This document shows positions 34,516-43,418 of a stretch of DNA of 64,000 nucleotides, piece by piece. Positions within the stretch are counted from its first letter, which is position 1. The number at the start of each line of letters is the position of its first letter. The stretch is from Paenibacillus dauci (GTDB taxonomy: Bacteria > Bacillota > Bacilli > Paenibacillales > Paenibacillaceae), in assembly GCF_000971985.1 (NCBI RefSeq), contig NZ_KQ040798.1:248001-312000 (forward strand), written 5' to 3'. Position numbers and translations under genes: made by a program. The notes beneath the pieces were generated by a model that was not told where the DNA came from, searched no databases, and worked only from the letters and a program-made list of their open reading frames with translations.

Positions 34516-35553
34516 TTACTGGTACAGTCCGGTAAAACGAGTAGCCACTTCTTCACCATGCTCATCCATCCAGTCCCACTTCACCGGGTAGGTCGGAATA
34601 TCAGCCAGATTGGTGCGATTCTCTGCCTGAATATCGGTTCGCCCTGGCAGCAGATAAGCACCCGCTACCAACTTCTGGGCATCATCGGACAGCAGATAAT
34701 CGATAAACTGCTTGGCCTGCTCCTCATGCTTGGTCGTCTTGATAATAGCTGCCGGACGCGGACTGATCACAGTACCCTCTGCCGGATACACGATATCGAC
34801 AGGCTCTCCATCCGCTTTGGCTTTGTAAGCCATATAGTCGACACCAGCTGCCACTACATCTTTGGCACCGGTAATGACCGGATCAAGTGCTTCTTGATTG
34901 GCTCCTGCCATGGCTACACCATTTTGTCGGTACTGCTCAAATAGCGACCAGCCGTTATCTCCCTTGGCGCTCAGATAGCCGGTAATAAAGTCCAGTGCCG
35001 AGCCAGACAGGGAAGGATCGGGAATATTGACTTTGTCTTTCCATTCCGGTTTGGCCAGATCCGCCCAGGAAGTCGGCGGTGTCTTCACCTGACCGGTGTT
35101 GTAGACGATACCCAGTGCCGATGCACTGTAGCTAAAGTAATTACCGTTTGGATCAGACCAGTCTTTGACCAGCTTGTCGCTGTTGGGTGCACCTGTATAA
35201 GGAAGTGTCAGACCATCTTTGGCCATCGACTGCATGGAAGGCAATGAGGCCAGTACCACAACGTCCACGACCGGATTGGATTTTTCCGCTTCCATTCGGG
35301 ACAGAATCTTGCCGGTTGTTCCCTGGAACATTTCGACCTGAATACCGGTCTTCGCTTCAAAGCCTTCTTCGATCTTTTTGGCCAGTCCTTCGGGTCCCGC
35401 ACTATATACGACGAGAGTCCCGCTATTTTCTGTTTTGCCGTTGGCGGCCTGACTTACACTGCTGCCGGTTGTACCGCAGCCTGCCAGTGCAGTTCCCATT
35501 ACTGCTGTAATAGCGAGTAAGCTTGCCTTTTTCCATGTCTGATTCCATTTCAT
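34516..35553 (-). CDS. ABC transporter substrate-binding lipoprotein (AfuA/FbpA type)
   Basis: A 345-residue periplasmic-binding-fold protein. The signal peptide ends in the lipobox ALAGC. The mature part begins GTLVVYSAGPEGLAKKIEEG and contains FQGTTGKILSRMEAE and PAEGTVISPRPAAIIK, typical of family 2 iron/phosphonate/sugar-phosphate binders. The clear tyrosine pair used by ferric binders is not evident, and AfuA relatives bind hexose phosphates, so iron should not be assumed. The ribosome binding site is AGGAGG. An ATPase gene lies upstream and the permease downstream on the same strand. Confidence 0.9.
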   Translation of the reverse strand: MKWNQTWKKASLLAITAVMGTALAGCGTTGSSVSQAANGKTENSGTLVVYSAGPEGLAKKIEEGFEAKTGIQVEMFQGTTGKILSRMEAEKSNPVVDVVVLASLPSMQSMAKDGLTLPYTGAPNSDKLVKDWSDPNGNYFSYSASALGIVYNTGQVKTPPTSWADLAKPEWKDKVNIPDPSLSGSALDFITGYLSAKGDNGWSLFEQYRQNGVAMAGANQEALDPVITGAKDVVAAGVDYMAYKAKADGEPVDIVYPAEGTVISPRPAAIIKTTKHEEQAKQFIDYLLSDDAQKLVAGAYLLPGRTDIQAENRTNLADIPTYPVKWDWMDEHGEEVATRFTGLYQ

Positions 35554-35709
35554 TGGATAATTCCTCCTGTATATGAACGTATTATTGGTAAATGACCGGG
35601 TATCAATAAAGCACTGATTCTCCTGCTGTATTCAAACATTTGGCTATTCAGATATTCACGCATTCAAGCGGCGATCAATTCGCCGTTTCGATAATATTCA
35701 ATCTTTCAT

Positions 35710-36729
35710 TCAGGAAATATGCTGACGACTACTATGCAGTGTATCTGTCGCTTCTCTACTAGCTACGCTGCATACATGCTGGGGAGCAACATGGATCTGT
35801 ACTTCCTCGCCCGGCTGCAGCCGCTGGGTATGATAGGCAGTCCAGATTCGCTCCTGTCCGGCGTCGATCTCTATTTCATACCGGTCTCCCATATAACTGA
35901 CCCTGCGAATTATAGCGCGGTAGGTATGCTCGCCAGCTTCACGGGTAGTCTCCCAGCATCCATGCTCCGGCCGGAACAGGGATTGTCCCGGTTCGATCCA
36001 GTTGGAGCGTCCAATGAATCGTGCAACAAACGAATCCGCAGGATTCCGGTAAATGTCTTCCGGCGTACCGCGCTGCAGAACGCTGCCTCCTTGCATAACG
36101 ATAATCTCATCAGACATCGACATCGCTTCTGTCTGATCATGCGTAACATACAGAGCCGTAATGCCCAGCTCCCGTACCAGATTCATCAGCTCATGCCGCA
36201 TCTCTTCTCTCAGCAGCGCATCCAATGCACTGAGCGGCTCATCGAACAGAATGAGTCCCGGCTGCATAACGATAGCCCGGGCAAAAGCGACCCGCTGCTG
36301 CTGTCCACCTGACAGCTGATGCGGTTGCCGCTGCTCCATGCCTGTCAGCCGTACCTGCTCCAGCGCCCGCTCCACGGACTCGCGAATCTGCTTTTTCTGG
36401 CCGGCTGCTTTCAGGCTGAAGGCAACATTTTCATATACGGTCATATGCGGCCATAAGGCAAATTCCTGAAATACCATGCCAAATTCACGCCGATGCGATG
36501 GCATATTAATGCGTTTTTGCTGCGAGAAGACCGGTTTGCCATCAGCGAGTACTTCGCCGGTATCCGGCGTCTCCAGCCCGGCGATCAGACGCAGCAGCGT
36601 TGTTTTACCACAGCCGGAAGGTCCCAGCAGTGTGGTGAATTTGCCTGCAGGAATTATCAGATCCACAGGCTTGAGCGCCTGCACATTCCCGTAGCTCTTG
36701 CTTACTCCCTGAAGCGTAATTTGTGTCAT
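35710..36729 (-). CDS. ABC transporter ATP-binding protein (FbpC/PotA type)
   Basis: A 339-residue ATPase that powers the fused permease. Walker A is LLGPSGCGKTTLLRL, the signature is LSGGQQQRVAFARA, Walker B is LILFDEPLSALD and the switch histidine is in LYVTHDQTEAMS. The C-terminal part (about 240-330) is a TOBE-like domain, as in ferric/polyamine ATPases. It is the first gene of the ATPase-binding protein-permease-hydrolase operon. The divergent LysR gene begins 280 bases away. Confidence 0.94.
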   Translation of the reverse strand: MTQITLQGVSKSYGNVQALKPVDLIIPAGKFTTLLGPSGCGKTTLLRLIAGLETPDTGEVLADGKPVFSQQKRINMPSHRREFGMVFQEFALWPHMTVYENVAFSLKAAGQKKQIRESVERALEQVRLTGMEQRQPHQLSGGQQQRVAFARAIVMQPGLILFDEPLSALDALLREEMRHELMNLVRELGITALYVTHDQTEAMSMSDEIIVMQGGSVLQRGTPEDIYRNPADSFVARFIGRSNWIEPGQSLFRPEHGCWETTREAGEHTYRAIIRRVSYMGDRYEIEIDAGQERIWTAYHTQRLQPGEEVQIHVAPQHVCSVASREATDTLHSSRQHIS

Positions 36730-36860
36730 TGGTGTATTCCCCTTTTAACTCATTGTTCCATGATTATGCTTGTTTCATGATTATTCAGTTAGGCGGTAAA
36801 GGTAAATGGTGCCTGTCATTCAATCAGATAATTGCTCTCTGAATTCAGTATAGCTACGGA

Positions 36861-36902
36861 GTTTATGTATTATATGCGGATAATGTAAACGAAGTATCAA
36901 TT
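36861..36902 (-). promoter_or_regulatory. Shared promoter-region motif, copy upstream of the ATPase gene
   Basis: TAATGTAAACGAAGTAT at 36881-36897 is repeated almost exactly upstream of the second beta-CASP gene (39600-39616). It lies in the intergenic region between the LysR gene and the importer operon, 152 bases before the ATPase start. On the minus strand TTTACA inside it could be a -35 box. Confidence 0.5.
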
Positions 36903-37012
36903 TTAACTATGATGTCTTTTGACAGTCATCGAATAAATCTATGCTAGATTGAACAGAGGATAACAAATCAGACCCCATTCCATAACGAAGCGGGGCATGG
37001 AGGAAATCAATC

Positions 37013-37897
37013 ATGAATCTGATCAAGCTGCAAATTGTAGAATTGCTGAACAAGCATCAGAAAATCACTGCGGTTGCAGATGAGCTGGGACTCAAGCAAC
37101 CTACAGTTACCTTTCATATGAAAAGTCTGGAAAAAGAATTGGGTGTTAGCCTGTTCGAATCGCGCGGCGGCAAAGTCATCCTGCGCGAACCGGGAAAAGC
37201 GCTGCTGCATTATGCTGTCAAAATCAATGCACTTGCGGCAGAATCCAGACGAATCGTACAGGAATTTGGCGCGCTGGAGCGTGGACAGCTGCGTATTGGA
37301 GCCAGCTATGTACCAGCTACCTATCTGCTGCCGGAAATTATTCACCAGTTTAGCCTGCAGCATCCGGGTGTGAGCATCTCGATTGCAGTGCAGACGTCAC
37401 CGGTAACACGAGAGATGCTGATTAATCACGAGATCGATCTGGGAATTATGCTGACTGAACCTTTTGAACATCCCGCCCTTGTCAAAGGACTGATCGGCGA
37501 AGATCAGCTGGTTGCCATTTTCTCGCCAGATCATCCGCTGGCGGCAGAAGAAGAACTTCGTCTGGACCTGCTGCAACAGAGCCGCCTGGTACTGCACAGC
37601 GGCGAATCCAGCACACGTCAGCTGAGCGATCGCTGGATGAACGATATCGGGCTACAGCCCCTTCACTATATGGAGCTGGACTCTGCCGAAGCGATCAAAC
37701 GCTCGGTAATGCTGGGCGGCTCTGTCGCTTTTCTTTCCAAAATGGCTGTTGAAGAGGAAGTACGTCAGCATCGTCTTCAAATGAAAGCACTGCCTGGCTT
37801 GGATCAGCGACGGTATCTGTATTATGCCTACAATAAGGAGCGTCATTATTCCGGTCTGATCCATCGTTTTGCTTCCTGTCTTACCCATACCAACTAA
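37013..37897 (+). CDS. LysR-type transcriptional regulator
   Basis: A 294-residue regulator: an N-terminal winged helix-turn-helix (1-60) with KITAVADELGLKQPTVTFHM and LEKELGVSLFESRGGKVILR, and an effector-binding domain (about 88-290) beginning GQLRIGASYVPATYLLPEII. It diverges from the importer operon, the standard position for a LysR protein controlling its neighbour. A repeated motif upstream of both the importer operon and the second beta-CASP gene is a candidate operator. GGAGG stands nine bases before the ATG. Confidence 0.93.
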   Translation: MNLIKLQIVELLNKHQKITAVADELGLKQPTVTFHMKSLEKELGVSLFESRGGKVILREPGKALLHYAVKINALAAESRRIVQEFGALERGQLRIGASYVPATYLLPEIIHQFSLQHPGVSISIAVQTSPVTREMLINHEIDLGIMLTEPFEHPALVKGLIGEDQLVAIFSPDHPLAAEEELRLDLLQQSRLVLHSGESSTRQLSDRWMNDIGLQPLHYMELDSAEAIKRSVMLGGSVAFLSKMAVEEEVRQHRLQMKALPGLDQRRYLYYAYNKERHYSGLIHRFASCLTHTN

Positions 37898-38013
37898 TCG
37901 GAACAGACAAGGTGTTGCTTAGAACAAACTTATGCAGATGAGGGATTCAGAGGTTGAGAGGGTTCAGGGGTCTAGATATCTAGAGAGCGAACAATAAAAT
38001 AGAGTAAATATAC

Positions 38014-38060
38014 AAAAAAGCGTACCGCTGAGAAATCTCTTCTCTGCGGTACGCTTTTAT
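38014..38060. terminator. Bidirectional terminator (GCGTACCGC arms)
   Basis: AAAAGCGTACCGC and GCGGTACGCTTTTA arms between the convergent LysR and second beta-CASP genes. The arm sequence recurs at 39702-39750. Confidence 0.88.
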
Positions 38061-38134
38061 CGTTATGAGTCTTTACCAGCTCTTTCTATTAGACATCTGC
38101 AAGTCCGATTCCCCAATTCCTCTGCTTGCATGGT

Positions 38135-39466
38135 CTAAAAGTAAAGCTGGTCTTCCGGCTGCAGAGCATGTACCTGCTGGAATCCTTCCTGCTGCAGCCG
38201 AAGGGCCAATCCATCTGTACGGGGCCGGGTCGCATGTACCAGCAGAGTGCGTGGACTTTTGAGATCGAGCAGCATCTGGCGCACATCCGGCAGTCCCTGA
38301 TGTACCTTGTACCGTACATGATGAATCTGGCAACCACGCCGTTCCATATCCATAAGCAGTGCACGTCCGAATGATCCATAAGCCAGATCCCCGGTGAAAA
38401 TAACACGATTCGCCGAGCCTGCAGCCATTCGGGTATAATGCTGCTGGGCTTTGACCGATTGCATCATACCATCGTCGGTAAACACTATCGAACGGGGATA
38501 ACGCAGAAATAGCTCTTCCCTGGAATCATCGTCATACATCCGGTGCAGCCGTGGATGATGCAGCAATCGCTCAATACGCGCCATCCCGTCAGCACGCAGC
38601 CAATGTGGGTCTGCTGCGAACAATTCCAGCGCATCCAGCAGATCCGATTCGACCAGAATCGGGATCTCTCCGTACTGTTCACTCGCCCAGATCATCAACT
38701 CCTGTCCTCTTCCGTACACGGGAACCGGCAGTAAAATAGCCCCTCCCTGCTTCAGTGTTTCCTTCATATAGCGATTCAGCTGGGACAGCTTGTTGCCCTG
38801 GCGATCGGTATCCACTCCATAGGCTGCATCCACAATAGCAAGATCCAGATCCCGGATTTGACCTGGAGCAGGATAGGCACGCGACAGGATACGAGAATGA
38901 TGCAAGGGCCGATCTGCTTCCAGCAGCCTGGATTCAGCACTGTAGTCGCCGGTATAGAGAATCGTTTTACCCTGCCAATGGATAGCAATCCAGATAGAAC
39001 CCGGCAAATGACCTGCTCTTCCCCAGCATATTTCCAGATTCGGCTGAAGCCAGGTCCACTCTCCGCGTGGCGCGGTATCCTCGAGATAGCGGAAACGGAT
39101 ACTGGATATCGTCTCTTCGCCAGCCGGCAGCGAAGCATATTGACGATCAGCAACAGCATATTGATGTTCTTCCAGCGCCTTGAGACAAACCGGCAGCTGC
39201 CGGATCGTCGCCCGGGTCGTCCATACCTCACCGGTATATCCATAACGCTCCAGCAGCGGCAGTCCGATACTGTGATCTTCATGCGCATGTGACAAAAAAA
39301 CAGCCTGCAGCCGGGACATGATATGCGTCAGTTTGTCTGAAGAATTCCCGGATTCCTCTGCTATATCCATTCCACAATCCAGCAGTACATACTGCTCTTC
39401 CTGCCGGAGCAGATAACTGGAACGGCTCTGCTCGCCTGCTCCACCTAGAATAGTAAGCTCCATCAT
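38135..39466 (-). CDS. Beta-CASP metallo-beta-lactamase-fold hydrolase, copy B
   Basis: About 443 residues, colinear with copy A: MELTILGGAGEQSRSSYLL, LLDCGMD, LSHAHEDHSIGLPLL, RAGHLPGSIWIA, YTGDYSAES, DLAIVDAAYG, FTGDLAYGSFG and VHQGLPDVRQML. Metal-binding and beta-CASP motifs are all kept, so both copies should be active. The ATG at 39466 (followed by a second ATG) lies eight bases after AGGTGGAG and aligns with the start of copy A. It is a single-gene unit, framed by two terminators with the same arm sequence, and carries the same upstream motif as the importer operon. Confidence 0.82.
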   Translation of the reverse strand: MMELTILGGAGEQSRSSYLLRQEEQYVLLDCGMDIAEESGNSSDKLTHIMSRLQAVFLSHAHEDHSIGLPLLERYGYTGEVWTTRATIRQLPVCLKALEEHQYAVADRQYASLPAGEETISSIRFRYLEDTAPRGEWTWLQPNLEICWGRAGHLPGSIWIAIHWQGKTILYTGDYSAESRLLEADRPLHHSRILSRAYPAPGQIRDLDLAIVDAAYGVDTDRQGNKLSQLNRYMKETLKQGGAILLPVPVYGRGQELMIWASEQYGEIPILVESDLLDALELFAADPHWLRADGMARIERLLHHPRLHRMYDDDSREELFLRYPRSIVFTDDGMMQSVKAQQHYTRMAAGSANRVIFTGDLAYGSFGRALLMDMERRGCQIHHVRYKVHQGLPDVRQMLLDLKSPRTLLVHATRPRTDGLALRLQQEGFQQVHALQPEDQLYF

Positions 39467-39580
39467 GATATTCACTCCACCTGTTTTAACCATTTTTCAG
39501 CAGAAGCAGATTTCGTTCGTATTTACTTTGCCAGTTCGATCGGATGAGATAATGGTTTCTTGAACAGTATATCTGTCGAA

Positions 39581-39622
39581 TTTGTATGCAGTGTGTGGTT
39601 AATGTAAACGCAGTATAAACTT
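39581..39622 (-). promoter_or_regulatory. Shared promoter-region motif, copy upstream of beta-CASP B
   Basis: TAATGTAAACGCAGTAT at 39600-39616 differs from the copy at 36881 at one base of 17 and stands 134 bases before the gene start. On the minus strand TTTACA-N16-TACAAA is a possible promoter. The rest of 39467-39803 holds only this and a terminator. Confidence 0.5.
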
Positions 39623-39701
39623 TTCCATCACATACCAGTATTCGTTTTAATCATGCGCATACACTTATGTACATCCGGTTTACGAATTTGCTAAAAAGCA
39701 C

Positions 39702-39750
39702 AAAAAAAGCGTACCGTATGCATAATGATTATGCACTCGGTACGCTTTTT
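39702..39750. terminator. Terminator after rpmE2
   Basis: AAAAAGCGTACCG and CGGTACGCTTTTT arms with a nested palindrome TGCATAATGATTATGCA. It is the only hairpin between the L31 gene and the second beta-CASP gene. Confidence 0.88.
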
Positions 39751-39803
39751 ATGACGGTTCACAACGCAAATGGTTGTGAAGATAAGCTCACAATAGATAC
39801 GTC

Positions 39804-40052
39804 TTAGTTTTTCAAGCCGTATTTTTTGTTGAACTTGTCTACGCGGCCACCAACGTCTGCGTTTCTTTGTTTACCAGTGTAGAACGGATGAGAAGCAGAG
39901 CTAGTATCAACACGAATTACTTGATAAGTGTTGCCGTCTTCCCATTCCATTGTTTCGCCGGAAGTTTTAGTTGTTCCACTCAGGAACTTATATCCGCAGC
40001 TTGGATCCAAGAAAATAGCCTGTTGGAATTTAGGATGTCCTTCTTTTTTCAT
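39804..40052 (-). CDS. rpmE2: 50S ribosomal protein L31 type B
   Basis: An 82-residue L31 paralogue ([20 protein letters not shown], ending [12 protein letters not shown]). It has a single cysteine rather than the CxxC zinc motif of type A, so it is the zinc-independent form. In many bacteria this form replaces the zinc-binding L31 under zinc limitation. I did not find a convincing Zur box upstream, so Zur control is not claimed. Monocistronic with terminator. Confidence 0.95.
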   Translation of the reverse strand: MKKEGHPKFQQAIFLDPSCGYKFLSGTTKTSGETMEWEDGNTYQVIRVDTSSASHPFYTGKQRNADVGGRVDKFNKKYGLKN

Positions 40053-40184
40053 GAGTAATCACCTTCGTTCATAAAATTAATCACGCTCTTCCTATTATAC
40101 ACTCATACCTCAAAAAGTCAAAGAACTTCTGTTTTTTTATCAAACTTTTTTTTGCTCATTATTTCTGTTCTATTCCGGGGTGAA

Positions 40185-41204
40185 TCAGCTCCTGCATTCT
40201 GCCTGTTGGAGTTCCTCCAGCTCACGTGCTACCTGTTCAATCATCTGAGCAAAAGTCGCCAGTTCCTGTGAACTGCCTGCCTGCTGACGGGATAATTCCA
40301 CATTATGCTTAAAGCTCTCTTCTACCTGATTCAGACGTGACATAATAACTTGAAGCGTACCATTAATATCTTTTAATGCATTCTGCGAGGAACCTGCCAG
40401 CTTGCGTACTTCCTGTGCGACAATGCTGAATCCGCGTCCATATTCTCCGGCATGAGCTGCTTCAATAGAAGCGTTAAGACCGAGCAGATGCGTCTGATCC
40501 GACAGCTCCCGCATAATGGACCCTACTGTACTGATCTGCTTGACTTCATGCCCCAGACTGTTCATCTCCTGCAGGGACAATTCCTGGGAAGCGGCAATAT
40601 GCCCTGCCGAATCGGAAATATCACGCGCATTCTCATTCAGCCTTACAATCATGCTACTCATCCGGTCGACTACTTCGGTTACCGATGTCAGCATATGCTG
40701 CTTCTGATCTGCCATTTCCTGGATCTGCTCCTGCTCTCGTTCTCCATATGCCTCCAGTACAAGCTGGGAATCCAGATTGAACATGCGTGTCAGTGCATTG
40801 AGTACAGGCATCCACTGATCCGGCAGTTCCCGTTCCAATACCCGTGCAGCGATATCCGTGTAGGTCATGTACGTACCCAGGTAATAATCCAGATTCAGTC
40901 CGATCCGGGAATGAATTTTGCCAATTTTGAGACGATGCTCAATAAATTCTTCATTAATAACGCCGCCGGCAAGCGAAAGCCAGTAATCCCGCTGGGTCTG
41001 CTTAAGACGATGCACCGATGATCCATTGCTCTGGATAACACGCTTCAGATCCGGATACTTATCGATATGATCATAAAAATAGTCGACTACTTCATCAACC
41101 ACTTTTTCAAAAATTGCGCGATATGAAGCCAGCATCTGCACGTCTTTATCCGTCAATCGGATGTATTCGAGCTGCCGCCGGCGCTGAGATGAAACCTCTA
41201 TCAT
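40185..41204 (-). CDS. Globin-coupled chemotaxis sensor (HemAT-like), short form
   Basis: A 339-residue soluble oxygen sensor: a protoglobin-like domain (about 15-170) with the proximal histidine in IGKIHSRIGLNLDYYLGTYM, then a methyl-accepting signalling domain. The signalling tip is SDQTHLLGLNASIEAAHAGE followed by YGRGFSIVAQEVRKLAGSS. There are no membrane helices. It is about 90 residues shorter than B. subtilis HemAT, the missing part being mostly the adaptation helices, so methylation-based adaptation may be reduced. Monocistronic. Confidence 0.88.
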   Translation of the reverse strand: MIEVSSQRRRQLEYIRLTDKDVQMLASYRAIFEKVVDEVVDYFYDHIDKYPDLKRVIQSNGSSVHRLKQTQRDYWLSLAGGVINEEFIEHRLKIGKIHSRIGLNLDYYLGTYMTYTDIAARVLERELPDQWMPVLNALTRMFNLDSQLVLEAYGEREQEQIQEMADQKQHMLTSVTEVVDRMSSMIVRLNENARDISDSAGHIAASQELSLQEMNSLGHEVKQISTVGSIMRELSDQTHLLGLNASIEAAHAGEYGRGFSIVAQEVRKLAGSSQNALKDINGTLQVIMSRLNQVEESFKHNVELSRQQAGSSQELATFAQMIEQVARELEELQQAECRS

Positions 41205-41370
41205 TATGAATCCCCCTGTGCGGTATATAGTGATTCTGCTATAAATATTGCTTAATCTTCTATTTACTAACAGATAACATGTAATTTACATCGGAGAATA
41301 AACCGTTTTAGTTTAGAGTAGTTCAAATATGGTATACTTTCAGCAGCTTAATTGAAGGAGAACTGGAACC

Positions 41371-42111
41371 ATGGCTGTACAGCACGAGACCGAATTATAT
41401 TTACCGATCAAGGATTTTTTTGCCCGTCAGGGATACGATATCAAGAGCGAAGTCCGGCACTGCGATCTGGTGGGTCTGCGAGCGGGTGACACTGAGCCTC
41501 TAATTGTCGAAATCAAAAAAACGTTCAATCTCCCGCTTCTGTTGCAGGGAGTTGAACGTCTCAAACTGAGTAGTAATGTTTATGTAGCGGTCGAGCGCAA
41601 CCGCGCCAAAAAGGGCGCGCATAATCAGCGCTGGGGAGAGCTGACCGATCTTTGCCGCCGTCTGGGCCTTGGCCTCCTGACAGTGACATTATATAAAACC
41701 AAATCCCCATTTATTGAAATATTATGTGAACCGATCCATAGCAGTGCTCCTGCACGACAACCACGCAAAGGTAGTCGAAAACAGCGGCTGCTCAAAGAAT
41801 TGTCCGAGCGCAGTGGCGATTATAATCTGGGTGGCAGTACCGGAGTCCCCCTTATTACTGCCTATCGTGAGAAGGCACTGCGTATAGCGAACGCCTTTGG
41901 CGAACAGGAGACGCTGTCTCCTCGTCAGCTGCGTGATCTGACCGGTATTGGTACAGCTGCAGATATTTTGCAAAACAACTACTACCGCTGGTTTGAACGT
42001 GTCTCCCGCGGACGCTATCGCCTCACTTCGACAGGTCGCCAAGCATTGATCGATTATGCCCATGTCCTGCAGCCGATAGATGCTATCGAGTCCAGCGAAC
42101 ATCAATCATAA
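41371..42111 (+). CDS. DUF2161-type protein with PD-(D/E)XK nuclease-like core
   Basis: A 246-residue protein. The N-terminal half contains CDLVGLRAGDTEPLIVEIKK, matching the D-x(n)-E-x-K core of PD-(D/E)XK nucleases. The C-terminal half looks like a winged helix (SPRQLRDLTGIGTAADILQN, YYRWFERVSRGRYRLTSTGR). DUF2161 proteins are annotated as putative phosphodiesterases; the biological role is unknown. Start AAGGAG-N8-ATG. It stands alone between HemAT and the aminotransferase. Confidence 0.75.
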   Translation: MAVQHETELYLPIKDFFARQGYDIKSEVRHCDLVGLRAGDTEPLIVEIKKTFNLPLLLQGVERLKLSSNVYVAVERNRAKKGAHNQRWGELTDLCRRLGLGLLTVTLYKTKSPFIEILCEPIHSSAPARQPRKGSRKQRLLKELSERSGDYNLGGSTGVPLITAYREKALRIANAFGEQETLSPRQLRDLTGIGTAADILQNNYYRWFERVSRGRYRLTSTGRQALIDYAHVLQPIDAIESSEHQS

Positions 42112-42143
42112 CTAGACAGCTTACCGCTTCAGCAATACGGAGC

Positions 42144-43370
42144 TTATTTACCATCCTGCCTCATCTCTGCGATCACTTCGGAAATCAGATTCATCCCTAA
42201 CAGCAGCTCATCACGGCCGGGGTGTGTAAAGTTAAGCCGGATCGAACTACTGCCTTCACCGCTGGCATAACAACGCGCCCCCGGCAAAAACGATACTCCT
42301 TTTTCCAGGGCTCTGCTCAGTAGCGCTTCACCATCCAGCTGGTCAGGCAGCTGGGCCCACAGGAACATGCCTCCGATGGGAACCTCTACCTCGGTGCCTC
42401 GCCAGTTGGGACGCTTGAGCAGCTCGAGCATCAGTTTGAGACGGATATCATATTCACGGTTGAGCATGGTGATATGACTGCTCCAGTCAAAACGCTGCGA
42501 CTGTAGCAGACGAAGCAGTATGGTCTGGTTCATCGTGCTGGATTGCCAGTCGGCAGTCTGCTTGGCAGCGGACATCACCTGAATCAGATGTTCATCACCG
42601 GCGGCCCATCCAATCCGCAGTGCGGGTACAATGGTCTTGCTGAATGAACCAATATACAGTACATGATTGCCACCCTGATCCCGATCTAGCTTGAAAAGGG
42701 TAGGATAACGCTGCCGAAAAGAACTGACCGGCTCCGAGCCAAAATGCAGATCGCCATAGGCATCATCTTCGGCGATCAGCAGTTCATGCTGCATACATAA
42801 TGCCAGCACAGCCTGTCTGCGCTCCAGACTCCACACTCTGCCAGTCGGATTGCCAAAATTGGGCGAAACGAACAGCAGCTTGGGGCGATGCAGACGAATC
42901 ATCTCATCCAGACTTTCCGGGATTATCCCCTGCTCATCACAAGCAACATGAATAACCCGCGCTCCCTGCAAATGAAGTACCTGCAGACAGCCGGGCGGCG
43001 CTGGAGATTCCACCAGTACAGTCTCTCCACTATTCACATAGATACGTACCAGCAAATCAATCGTCTGCTGACTGCCTGACGTTAACAGAATATTGGCGGG
43101 ATCTACCGACAATCGCTGATCCTGCTTCCAGCGGGCATGCAGCCACTGACGCAATGCCAGTGATCCGGCTACCTCTCCATACTGTAATACACGCGGGCCG
43201 GCAGAGAACACGGTACCAGCGGCTTCTCCCAGCTGAGAGAGCGGAAACAGCTCTTCGGCCGGCAGTTCTTCCGCCAGTGAAATCCACGATTCATGACGCT
43301 GCCGACTATCCTCCGAACGAACCGAGAATGCAGGCATATTGCTGACCCTTGATGCAAATAAGAATTTCAC
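42144..43370 (-). CDS. PLP-dependent aminotransferase (class I/II, ARO8/MocR-like fold)
   Basis: A 408-residue fold-type I aminotransferase. The PLP lysine lies in YIGSFSKTIVPALRIGW. Other family signs are LTSGSQQTIDLLVRIYVNSG, FVSPNFGNPTGRVWSLERR and the tail arginine region SSSIRLNFTHPG. It lacks the GntR helix-turn-helix of full MocR regulators, so it is an enzyme, probably of the aromatic/2-aminoadipate aminotransferase group. The start codon is GTG (43370), eight bases after GGAGG. The substrate is not determinable. Confidence 0.88.
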   Translation of the reverse strand: MKFLFASRVSNMPAFSVRSEDSRQRHESWISLAEELPAEELFPLSQLGEAAGTVFSAGPRVLQYGEVAGSLALRQWLHARWKQDQRLSVDPANILLTSGSQQTIDLLVRIYVNSGETVLVESPAPPGCLQVLHLQGARVIHVACDEQGIIPESLDEMIRLHRPKLLFVSPNFGNPTGRVWSLERRQAVLALCMQHELLIAEDDAYGDLHFGSEPVSSFRQRYPTLFKLDRDQGGNHVLYIGSFSKTIVPALRIGWAAGDEHLIQVMSAAKQTADWQSSTMNQTILLRLLQSQRFDWSSHITMLNREYDIRLKLMLELLKRPNWRGTEVEVPIGGMFLWAQLPDQLDGEALLSRALEKGVSFLPGARCYASGEGSSSIRLNFTHPGRDELLLGMNLISEVIAEMRQDGK

Positions 43371-43418
43371 CGTTCCAGCCTCCTGTACGATGCTTTTTCA
43401 AGATCATACACCTGAACT

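Noticed and set aside
34516-36729. Calling the importer a ferric iron transporter
   Set aside because: The family also carries aminoethylphosphonate and hexose phosphates, no Fur box or ferric-binding tyrosine pair was recognised, and the beta-CASP neighbours do not fit iron.
40053-40184. Zur box upstream of rpmE2
   Set aside because: L31 type B is often zinc-regulated, but no sequence close to the Zur consensus was found here.
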